NCBI GenBank assembly: GCA_018901615.1
Contig: JAHIEN010000116.1
Span: 1-14,262 of the forward strand
Source of the DNA: Candidatus Omnitrophota bacterium
Lineage (GTDB): Bacteria; Omnitrophota; Gorgyraeia; Gorgyraeales; Gorgyraeaceae
Length of the DNA stretch: 14,262 nt
Reading direction: 5' to 3'
Shown here piece after piece: positions 7,006 to 12,782 of this stretch (positions within the stretch are counted from its first letter, which is position 1; each line of letters begins with the position of its first letter). Below the pieces are notes generated by a model. That model was not told the DNA's origin, ran no database searches, and saw only the letters and a program-made list of their open reading frames with translations. The position numbers were made by a program, and so were the translations under genes.

Positions 7006-7752
7006 ATGGTCAGGATAATCATTAGTGGTATAGCCGGAAGGATGGGTAGAAGAATAGGCATCCTGGCTTCAGAGGATAAGGATATTGAAATCGCGGGCGC
7101 GCTGGAATTTTCAGGCAGCCCCGCTGTGGGAAAAGACGCAGGGGAAATATTAGGTATAGGCGCGATAGGTAAAAAGGTGCTGTCTGATTTATCCGACGCA
7201 GGCAAGGCAGGTGATGTCCTGATAGAATTCACTACGCCTGAATCAACGATGGCGCATCTGGAAGAAGCCGCTAAAAAAAAGATGGGAGTGGTTATAGGCA
7301 CGACTGCCCTTAACCCGCAGCAGGTAGAAAAAATACACAAGGTGTCAAAGGATATCCCCATAGTGTTTTCGCCGAATATGAGTGTTGGCGCAAATATATT
7401 GTTTAAGGTTGCCGAGCAGGTTGCGCGGCTCCTGGGCAAAGACTATGAAGCAGAGATAGTCGAGGCGCATCATGATAAGAAAAAAGACGCGCCGAGCGGC
7501 ACAGCCAAAAGGCTTGGAGAAGCTGTTTCAAACGCGAAAGGCAAAGTCCCGCCTATACATTCAATAAGATTAGGCGACATAGTGGGCGACCACACCGTCA
7601 TATTCGCAGGCAATGGAGAAAGGATAGAGCTGACACACAGGGCGCACTCTCGCGACGCATTCGCAAAAGGCGCGCTTGACGCTGCGAAATTTCTGACAAC
7701 GAAAAAGTCAGGCCTGTATCGGATGCAGGACGTAATAGATGTTCGAGGTTAA
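7006..7752 (+). CDS. dapB: 4-Hydroxy-tetrahydrodipicolinate reductase
   Basis: NAD(P)H-dependent reductase acting directly after DapA to give tetrahydrodipicolinate. The 248-residue protein has the Rossmann glycine motif SGIAGRMG at 7-14 and the DapB signature EAHHDKKKDAPSGTA at 153-167, with catalytic H155 and K159 and the substrate-binding PSGTA. ATG 7006 has a good Shine-Dalgarno AAGGAG at 6995-7000. Relatives normally end close to MQDV plus two or three residues; here the tail continues VIDVRG, with the last four residues and the stop lying in a 25-bp palindrome (7739-7763), so the original end may have been replaced. dapL starts 22 nt downstream. Confidence 0.97.
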   Translation: MVRIIISGIAGRMGRRIGILASEDKDIEIAGALEFSGSPAVGKDAGEILGIGAIGKKVLSDLSDAGKAGDVLIEFTTPESTMAHLEEAAKKKMGVVIGTTALNPQQVEKIHKVSKDIPIVFSPNMSVGANILFKVAEQVARLLGKDYEAEIVEAHHDKKKDAPSGTAKRLGEAVSNAKGKVPPIHSIRLGDIVGDHTVIFAGNGERIELTHRAHSRDAFAKGALDAAKFLTTKKSGLYRMQDVIDVRG

Positions 7753-7763
7753 ACCTCGAACAT
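7739..7763 (+). repeat. 25-bp palindrome spanning the dapB stop codon
   Basis: ATGTTCGAGGTT (7739-7750), a central A (7751), and AACCTCGAACAT (7752-7763) form a perfect inverted repeat of two 12-bp arms. The dapB stop TAA is at 7750-7752, in the centre. The dapL Shine-Dalgarno GAGGTGA begins three bases after the right arm. With a one-base centre it cannot close as a full RNA hairpin without opening the innermost pairs. It looks more like a DNA palindrome, either a protein-binding site or an inserted element. Confidence 0.85.
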
Positions 7764-7774
7764 GTGAGGTGAAT

Positions 7775-8941
7775 ATGCGATTTGAGTTAAGTGAGAGATT
7801 AAAAAAACTCCCTCCTTATTTATTCTTGGAGATTGACAAGGCAAAGCGCAAGGCTGTATCAGGAGGAAAGGATATAATAGACCTTGGCATAGGCGATCCT
7901 GACGAGAGTCCTCCTAGAGAGGTGATAGATGCTCTTTGCGAAGCGCTTCAGGACTCAAAGAACCATCATTATCCGCTAGACCAGGGTGTACCTTCTTTTA
8001 GAAAAAAGATAGCAGAGTGGTACTTGGCCAGATTTGGTATTGCGCTTGATCCTGAAAAAGAGATACTCGCGCTTATTGGCTCAAAAGAGGGTATTGGCCA
8101 TATGCCCCTGGCGTTTGTAAATCCAGGAGATATCTCTCTTGTGCCAGACCCGTGTTATCCGCCGTATAAAGGAGGCACCATACTGGCTGGAGGCAGCGTC
8201 CATATGATGCCGCTCTTAGAGGAGAATAATTTTTTACTTGACCTGAAAAAGATAAGAGGATCGACGCTGAAAAAGGCAAGGATCCTCTATATCAATTATC
8301 CTAACAATCCCACCAGCGCTGTCTGCGAAAAAGGATTTTTTGAGGATATCGCGCTGTTCGCGAAAAGATACGGCCTTATAGCCGCTCACGACGCCGCGTA
8401 TTCTGAGATAGCGTTTGACGGTTACAGGCCCGATAGCTTCTTAAAGGTCAATGGCGCCAGGGACGTGGGCGTGGAATTTCATTCACTTTCCAAGACATGT
8501 AATATGACCGGATGGCGCATAGGGTTTGTGTGCGGCAATGAAAAGATAATCTCAGCCATAGGGAAGGTAAAGTCAAATATAGATTCTGGCGTGTTTAACG
8601 CTATTCAAATAGCAGGCATAACCGCTTTGGATATAGCTGAAAAACACCTGAAGAGGATGAATACTGTCTATCAGGAGCGGCGTGACGAGCTTGTAGACGG
8701 CCTGAATTCAATCGGGTGGACGACGCGAAAGCCAAAGGCGACTTTTTATGTATGGACAGCCCTTCCAAGGCCGCATAAATCTTCTATAAAGTTTGCCGGC
8801 AGGGTCCTCAACGAGGCAGGCATTGTGATTACGCCTGGCGTGGGTTTTGGAGAGAGCGGCGAAGGCTATATAAGGATGGCGCTGACTGTTTCAACCGAAC
8901 GCATAAAAGAAGCAGTAGCCAGGCTAAAGAAAGTCATATAG
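7775..8941 (+). CDS. dapL: LL-diaminopimelate aminotransferase
   Basis: PLP-dependent fold-type I aminotransferase converting tetrahydrodipicolinate straight to LL-DAP with glutamate, bypassing the succinyl and acetyl intermediates. The 388-residue protein begins RFELSERLKKLPPYLF and has the DLGIGDPD motif (36-43), YPNNPT at 175-180, DAAYSE at 206-211, and the PLP lysine in SLSKTCNMTGWRIGF (K240). Start ATG 7775 is supported by GAGGTGA at 7766-7772; the frame is open back to 7739 but those codons come from a palindrome. The class-I family includes alanine and aspartate transaminases of similar length. The DapL call rests on the KLPPYLF/IGDPD pattern plus position after dapF, dapA and dapB, with no dapC, dapD or dapE in the run. 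folK follows 15 nt later. Confidence 0.9.
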   Translation: MRFELSERLKKLPPYLFLEIDKAKRKAVSGGKDIIDLGIGDPDESPPREVIDALCEALQDSKNHHYPLDQGVPSFRKKIAEWYLARFGIALDPEKEILALIGSKEGIGHMPLAFVNPGDISLVPDPCYPPYKGGTILAGGSVHMMPLLEENNFLLDLKKIRGSTLKKARILYINYPNNPTSAVCEKGFFEDIALFAKRYGLIAAHDAAYSEIAFDGYRPDSFLKVNGARDVGVEFHSLSKTCNMTGWRIGFVCGNEKIISAIGKVKSNIDSGVFNAIQIAGITALDIAEKHLKRMNTVYQERRDELVDGLNSIGWTTRKPKATFYVWTALPRPHKSSIKFAGRVLNEAGIVITPGVGFGESGEGYIRMALTVSTERIKEAVARLKKVI

Positions 8942-8956
8942 TTAAGGAACTTTTGG

Positions 8957-9358
8957 ATGCGTTGTTATATTGGCGTTGGGTCGAATTTAGGGGATAGGCA
9001 AAGAAATATAGAACAGGCCATAGAAATGTTAAAGGCCAATAAGGGCATAGAAGTAAAAAAGGTTTCACCGCTATACGAGACGGATCCTGTTGAAGGACCT
9101 GAACAGCCTAAATATTTGAACGGCGCCATAGAGATAGAAACAAAACTGGAACCAAAAGAACTGCTTGATGTCATACATGATATCGAAGATCTGCTTGGCA
9201 GGAAAAGGATAGTAAGAAACGGGCCGCGGACAATAGACCTGGACATCCTGACTTACGGAGACAAAAAAATCAATGAGCCGGATTTGAAGATACCGCACCC
9301 AAGAATGGCCGAGAGGGAGTTTGTCCAAAGACCATTGAGTGATTTAACCAATGCTTAA
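8957..9358 (+). CDS. folK: 2-Amino-4-hydroxy-6-hydroxymethyldihydropteridine pyrophosphokinase, short C-terminus
   Basis: HPPK transfers pyrophosphate from ATP to hydroxymethyl-dihydropterin in folate synthesis. Seen: GVGSNLGDR at 6-14, the EGPEQPKYLNGA pterin-side loop near 46-57, the basic loop GRKRIVRNGPRTIDLDIL (81-98) holding the metal-binding aspartates, and HPRM at 114-117. Start ATG 8957 has AAGGA at 8944-8948. At 133 residues it is about 25 short of E. coli HPPK and ends just after the FVxxPL block (FVQRPLSDLTNA). The +1 frame from 9351 continues to a stop at 9387-9389 and encodes LNLTKRVLREM, which resembles the usual amphipathic C-terminal helix; a frameshift or small deletion near 9350 is possible. 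The core catalytic residues are intact, so activity may persist. Confidence 0.92.
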   Translation: MRCYIGVGSNLGDRQRNIEQAIEMLKANKGIEVKKVSPLYETDPVEGPEQPKYLNGAIEIETKLEPKELLDVIHDIEDLLGRKRIVRNGPRTIDLDILTYGDKKINEPDLKIPHPRMAEREFVQRPLSDLTNA

Positions 9359-9400
9359 CTTGACAAAACGAGTATTGCGCGAAATGTAAAGTTAAGGGGT

Positions 9401-10243
9401 ATGAAGGTATATAGAAGTAAGGTATTGTTAAGGAAAGATGTGGGTTTGTTGAAGCGCAAGGGCAGGGTTATAGGTCTTGTGCCGACCATGGGTTTTCTGC
9501 ATGAAGGTCACCTGAGTCTGATAAGAAAGGCCAGGAAAGATTCAGACTGCGTTGTGGTGAGTATTTTTGTTAACCCGGCACAGTTTGGCCCAAAAGAGGA
9601 TTTTAAAAAATACCCCAGGGATTTAAAAAAAGATTTGGCTCTCTGCCAATGCTCTGGGGTGGATATGGTTTTTGTCCCGGATTTAAAAAGCATGTATCCA
9701 GAGGGATTTTCTGCTTATGTAAATGTCGAGGGACTTACTAAAGGCCTGTGCGGGGCCTCAAGGCCATGGCATTTCAGGGGAGTAACCACGATAGTCACAA
9801 AGCTTTTTAATATAGTGTCCCCGGACATTGCTTACTTTGGACAGAAAGACGCCCAGCAGGCAGTAGTTATAAAGAAGATGGCAAGGGACCTGGATATGCC
9901 GGTAAGGATAAAGGTGATGCCTATAGCAAGAGAAAGAGACGGCCTGGCAATGAGCTCGAGAAACGCGTACCTGAATCCGGCTGAACGCAGCCAAGCGCCG
10001 GCTCTTTACAAGTCTTTAAGACTGGCCAGGGACCTCTATAAAAGAAAAGAAAGAGACCCTGAAAAGATAATAGCAGGCATGCGTAAATTGATAGAGAGGG
10101 AGAAGCACGCCAGGATAGAATACATCTCAATAGTCGACCCTGAAACACTTGTAGGCGTCAAGAGGATTTCAGGAAAGACGCTGGTCGCGCTTGCAGTGAG
10201 GATAGGAAAGACCAGGCTGATAGACAATGTAGTTTTAAATTAA
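9401..10243 (+). CDS. panC: Pantothenate synthetase (pantoate-beta-alanine ligase)
   Basis: ATP-dependent ligation of pantoate and beta-alanine through a pantoyl-adenylate; last step of pantothenate synthesis. The 280 residues match the family length. Seen: nucleotidyl-transferase motif PTMGFLHEGH at 28-37 (HxGH histidines H34 and H37), FVNPAQFGP at 56-64, FGQKDAQQ at 146-153, and the KMSKS-like MSSRN at 184-188. ATG 9401 follows AAGGGG closely (9394-9399), a short spacing. The gene sits directly before panD, whose product supplies beta-alanine; panB for pantoate is not in the window. The 42-nt gap from folK shrinks to 11 nt if the putative original folK end at 9389 is used. Confidence 0.97.
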   Translation: MKVYRSKVLLRKDVGLLKRKGRVIGLVPTMGFLHEGHLSLIRKARKDSDCVVVSIFVNPAQFGPKEDFKKYPRDLKKDLALCQCSGVDMVFVPDLKSMYPEGFSAYVNVEGLTKGLCGASRPWHFRGVTTIVTKLFNIVSPDIAYFGQKDAQQAVVIKKMARDLDMPVRIKVMPIARERDGLAMSSRNAYLNPAERSQAPALYKSLRLARDLYKRKERDPEKIIAGMRKLIEREKHARIEYISIVDPETLVGVKRISGKTLVALAVRIGKTRLIDNVVLN

Positions 10244-10252
10244 GGAGATAAA

Positions 10253-10609
10253 ATGTTACGTACAATATTAAAATCAAAGATACAGAAGGCAGTAGTGACT
10301 GAAACCAATCTGGAGTACAGCGGCAGCATCACCGTGGATTCTGACATACTGGATGCCGCGGATATAATTTTCAATGAAAAGGTCCAGGTGGTAAATTTGG
10401 ACAATGGTAAGAGGATCGAGACATATGTCATACCAGGCGCAAAAGACTCTGGCGTCATAGGTATGAACGGAGGGGCGGCAAGATGCGCCATGCCTGGCGA
10501 CAGGCTGCTTATAATGTCTTATGTCCAGATGGAGACAAAAGACGCGCTCGGCCACACCCCTAAAATAATTTATCTCAGTGACAGCAACAAGATCATTGAC
10601 AAAAAATAA
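10253..10609 (+). CDS. panD: Aspartate 1-decarboxylase (pyruvoyl proenzyme)
   Basis: Decarboxylates L-aspartate to beta-alanine for PanC. PanD is made as an inactive pi-protein that cleaves itself between Gly24 and Ser25, the serine becoming the pyruvoyl cofactor. Here YSGS puts G24 and S25 at exactly these positions, with Y22 before them. Also seen: R54 in KRIETYVI and the substrate-pocket block NGGAAR at 72-77 (more often NGAAAR, a minor change). The 118-residue length is usual. ATG 10253 has Shine-Dalgarno AAGGAG at 10242-10247, overlapping the panC stop region; gaps to both neighbours are 9 nt. Some bacteria need a separate PanZ/PanM maturation factor; none is seen nearby. Confidence 0.97.
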   Translation: MLRTILKSKIQKAVVTETNLEYSGSITVDSDILDAADIIFNEKVQVVNLDNGKRIETYVIPGAKDSGVIGMNGGAARCAMPGDRLLIMSYVQMETKDALGHTPKIIYLSDSNKIIDKK

Positions 10610-10618
10610 AGGGCAGCC

Positions 10619-11590
10619 ATGTACAACAAAACAGACGACATTAAATACAAAGAGAATTTAAAAAAGAAGATCTTCCAGCTGAAAAAAGAAAGAGACGCTG
10701 TAATAATCGTCCATAATTACCAGAGGGACGAGATCCAGGACATAGCTGATATCAGCGGAGATTCCCTTGCCCTTAGCCAGGCAGCGGTAAGGGCTGACGC
10801 CAAGGTGATAGTTTTTTGCGGCGTGGATTTTATGGCAGAGAGCGCCTCGATACTGAACCCTGACAAGATCGTGCTCCTGCCTGTCAAGGAAGCAGGATGT
10901 CCGATGGCAGACATGGTTACCATAGAGCGCCTGCGCGCGAAAAGGAAACAGCATCCAGACGCGGCAGTGGTATGTTATGTAAATTCTTCAGCCGCGATAA
11001 AGGCAGAGAGCGACGTATGCTGCACGTCTTCCAACGCCATCCAGATAGTAGGATCCCTCAAAGACTATAAAGAAATTATTTTCATCCCTGACAAGAACCT
11101 GGGCAGGTATGTCCAGCATAATATCCCTGACAAGAAGATAATATTATGGGAGGGTTTTTGTCCCACGCATATCCGCGTGTCAAAGGAAGAAGTCTTGATG
11201 GCCAAAAAGGAACATCCCGACGCCGAGATATTGGCCCATCCCGAATGCAATCCCGATGTCTTGTCCGTGAGCGACCACATCTGCAGCACCGGAGGCATGT
11301 TCAGCTATGTAAAAAATTCAAAGGCAAAGTCTTTTATAATAGTAACCGAATCAGGCATGCTGTATGGGCTGAAAAAGGCGAATCCCGATAAAGAGTTTTA
11401 CGTGCCTACTGAAAGGCTTGTGTGTCCTACCATGAAACTGACGACTCTGGGCTGGGTCGCGCATTCGCTCGAGGCAATGGAGTGCCAGATAAAGATCACA
11501 GGCGACATAAAGGAACGAGCGTATAAATCTTTAGCGCGCATGCTCAAGGTTTCAGGGGAAAAATCAGGCGCCGCTATATCTGGGGTATAA
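10619..11590 (+). CDS. nadA: Quinolinate synthase
   Basis: Oxygen-sensitive [4Fe-4S] enzyme condensing iminoaspartate with dihydroxyacetone phosphate to quinolinate for NAD synthesis. The 323-residue protein shows the three cluster cysteines at the family spacing: C94 in EAGCPMA, C181 in EGFCPTH and C269 in RLVCPTM (intervals 87 and 88). VHNYQ (31-35), GVDFMAESA (68-76) and HPEC (207-210) are further NadA blocks. It belongs to the shorter form, without the CxxCxxC C-terminal motif of enterobacterial NadA. ATG 10619 lies 9 nt after panD, with AAAGGG overlapping the panD stop as Shine-Dalgarno. The adjacent nadX supplies iminoaspartate; nadC is not in the window. Confidence 0.97.
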   Translation: MYNKTDDIKYKENLKKKIFQLKKERDAVIIVHNYQRDEIQDIADISGDSLALSQAAVRADAKVIVFCGVDFMAESASILNPDKIVLLPVKEAGCPMADMVTIERLRAKRKQHPDAAVVCYVNSSAAIKAESDVCCTSSNAIQIVGSLKDYKEIIFIPDKNLGRYVQHNIPDKKIILWEGFCPTHIRVSKEEVLMAKKEHPDAEILAHPECNPDVLSVSDHICSTGGMFSYVKNSKAKSFIIVTESGMLYGLKKANPDKEFYVPTERLVCPTMKLTTLGWVAHSLEAMECQIKITGDIKERAYKSLARMLKVSGEKSGAAISGV

Positions 11591-11604
11591 CTGAAAGCTC
11601 ATTT

Positions 11605-12390
11605 ATGAAGAAGATCGGAATAATCGGTTGTGGAGTAATAGGCGCAGGCATAGCCGAATTTATTAGCAAAAGATTAAAAAATAAGTGCAGGGTTGTCGCG
11701 TTGTGTGATATCGATCTGAATAAGGCCAGGCGTCTTTCAAGAAAAATCAGGCCATCCCCGTCAATAGCCGGCCTTGACACATTAATAAAAAAAAGCGATC
11801 TTGTGATAGAAGCGGCTGGCGGAAAGATCGCCGGCATAGTGGCTGAAAAAGCTATTTTTAATAAAAAAGATTGCCTGATCATGAGCACCGGAGGGCTGCT
11901 GAAAAACCCAGGGTTATTTAAAAAAGCAAAGGCGAAAGGCGTAAGTATCCATATCCCGAGCGGCGCTATCTGCGGTATTGATGGTCTTGTTTCAGCCAGC
12001 GCTGGAAAGATAAAAAAGGTCAGGCTTACCACGAGGAAGCCTGTCAGAGGATTGATCGGGGCCCCGTACCTTAAGAGCAGGGGCATAGATATAAAAAAGA
12101 TAAAGAAAGAGACTGTGATATACAAAGGCACCGCAAGAGACGCCGTAAGACATTTTCCCAAGAACATAAACGTGGCAGCCACAGTGAGCTTTTCAGGAAT
12201 AGGGCCTGACCGGACCCATGTGCGGATAATCACTTCTCCGAAATACAAGAGGAACACTCATGAACTTGAGGTGGAAGGTGATTTTGGCAGGCTTTTTACA
12301 AGGACAGAGAACCTGCCTTCCAGACAGAACCCAAAAACCAGCCAACTCGCGATATTTTCCGCGCTGGCAAAGCTAAAAGAGGTGGTCTAG
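11605..12390 (+). CDS. nadX: L-aspartate dehydrogenase
   Basis: NAD(P)-dependent oxidation of aspartate to iminoaspartate, replacing the FAD/oxygen- or fumarate-linked NadB as partner of NadA. The 261-residue protein opens with a Rossmann motif, GIIGCGVIGAGIA (5-17), then EAAGG at 69-73, IPSGAICGIDGL at 117-128, the hallmark RHFPKNINVAATVS at 182-195, NTHE at 217-220 with the conserved catalytic histidine H219, and ENLPSRQNPKTSQLA at 235-249. These match AspDH of Thermotoga and Archaeoglobus type. The 14-nt gap after nadA and the absence of nadB strongly support the role. Start ATG 11605 has only a weak Shine-Dalgarno, so coupling to nadA is likely. Confidence 0.95.
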   Translation: MKKIGIIGCGVIGAGIAEFISKRLKNKCRVVALCDIDLNKARRLSRKIRPSPSIAGLDTLIKKSDLVIEAAGGKIAGIVAEKAIFNKKDCLIMSTGGLLKNPGLFKKAKAKGVSIHIPSGAICGIDGLVSASAGKIKKVRLTTRKPVRGLIGAPYLKSRGIDIKKIKKETVIYKGTARDAVRHFPKNINVAATVSFSGIGPDRTHVRIITSPKYKRNTHELEVEGDFGRLFTRTENLPSRQNPKTSQLAIFSALAKLKEVV

Positions 12391-12391
12391 C

Positions 12392-12532
12392 ATGGATAAG
12401 TGTAAAAATTATAAAAAAAATATGGAAGGGTGCTCATGTACATATGAGCCATGCCCGAGAAAAGGGATATGCTGTGAATGCATGAGGTATCATTTGAAAA
12501 ATGGCGGGAAGCCAGACTGTATTAATAAATAA
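12392..12532 (+). CDS. 46-residue Cys-rich protein, DUF6485-like
   Basis: Starts 1 nt after the nadX stop with GAGGTGG as Shine-Dalgarno inside the end of nadX. The 46-residue product has eight cysteines at 4, 14, 16, 21, 27, 28, 30 and 43, with the core GCSCTYEPCPRKGICCEC followed by MRYH. This pattern matches my recollection of the DUF6485 family, small proteins of unknown function found in anaerobes and candidate phyla. The cysteine pairs could bind zinc or an iron-sulfur cluster; that is inference. There is no signal peptide or membrane segment. Very short length, a good start signal and tight coupling to nadX make it a real gene; its function is unknown. Confidence 0.85.
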   Translation: MDKCKNYKKNMEGCSCTYEPCPRKGICCECMRYHLKNGGKPDCINK

Positions 12533-12576
12533 AATCTGAACAAAAATATAAATTAAGGAAGGGGGGTGAAAAAGAC

Positions 12577-12705
12577 ATGGCAGAAAAAGTAATGAAATGC
12601 GGCATAAAGAAACAAAAGGGATATCTTTATTTTATCGATAAAAAAGGAGATATTTCCAGAGCAAAGATGGCCCGCGGCGGCAAGAAAAAAAAGAAAAGAA
12701 GATAA
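12577..12705 (+). CDS. 42-residue basic protein of unknown function
   Basis: Small gene preceded by GGAAGGGGGGTG (12558-12569), a purine-rich ribosome site about 8 nt from ATG 12577. The product begins MAEKVMKCGIKKQKGYLYFID, has a central GYLYFIDKKGDISRAKM resembling a short beta-hairpin, and ends GGKKKKKRR, so it is strongly basic with a disordered tail. I recall similar short proteins with a KxGYLYFIDKxGDISRAxMxRGG pattern in candidate-phylum genomes, but can name no family. The charge suggests binding to nucleic acid, possibly the ribosome; this is inference. It has a single cysteine (C8), no signal peptide or TM segment. It is the last gene before the hairpin. Confidence 0.75.
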   Translation: MAEKVMKCGIKKQKGYLYFIDKKGDISRAKMARGGKKKKKRR

Positions 12706-12718
12706 GTCAGAAAACATA

Positions 12719-12782
12719 GCCCCGCCCTTTTGGGAATTTTTAGTTGATTTAAAAACCTGAAAGGGCGGGGTGTCTTTATATT
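12719..12782 (+). terminator. GC-rich hairpin, likely intrinsic terminator
   Basis: CCCCGCCCTTT (12720-12730) pairs perfectly with AAAGGGCGGGG (12760-12770). The stem extends inward by wobble and C-G pairs (12731-12734 with 12756-12759) and by a second AT stem (12737-12742 with 12750-12755), closing a 7-nt loop. The tail TGTCTTTATATTAT is U-rich but broken. It closes the nadX-micro-protein run, and its position and strength support termination. On the minus strand it is followed by TATGTTTTC, so it could work both ways. Its right arm also carries GGGGTG, the only ribosome-site-like sequence before the next gene. Confidence 0.65.

Noticed and set aside
7739..7774. Upstream start of dapL within the palindrome
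   Set aside because: The codons come from the palindrome and overlap dapB; GAGGTGA before ATG 7775 and the family N-terminus support the later start.
9360..9390. TTGACA at 9360-9365 with TGTAAA at 9385-9390 as a sigma-70 promoter for panC
   Set aside because: The spacer would be 19 nt, the -10 matches poorly, and the expected transcript start would cut into the panC ribosome site. The stretch may also be the remnant of the folK end.
9612..9659. CCCCAG / CTGGGG inverted repeat
   Set aside because: Short arms about 35 nt apart inside conserved panC coding sequence; expected by chance.
11574..12257. Reverse-strand open frame of 227 codons opposite nadX
   Set aside because: nadX has full family motifs on the plus strand; the antisense frame has no recognisable domain and arises from codon bias.
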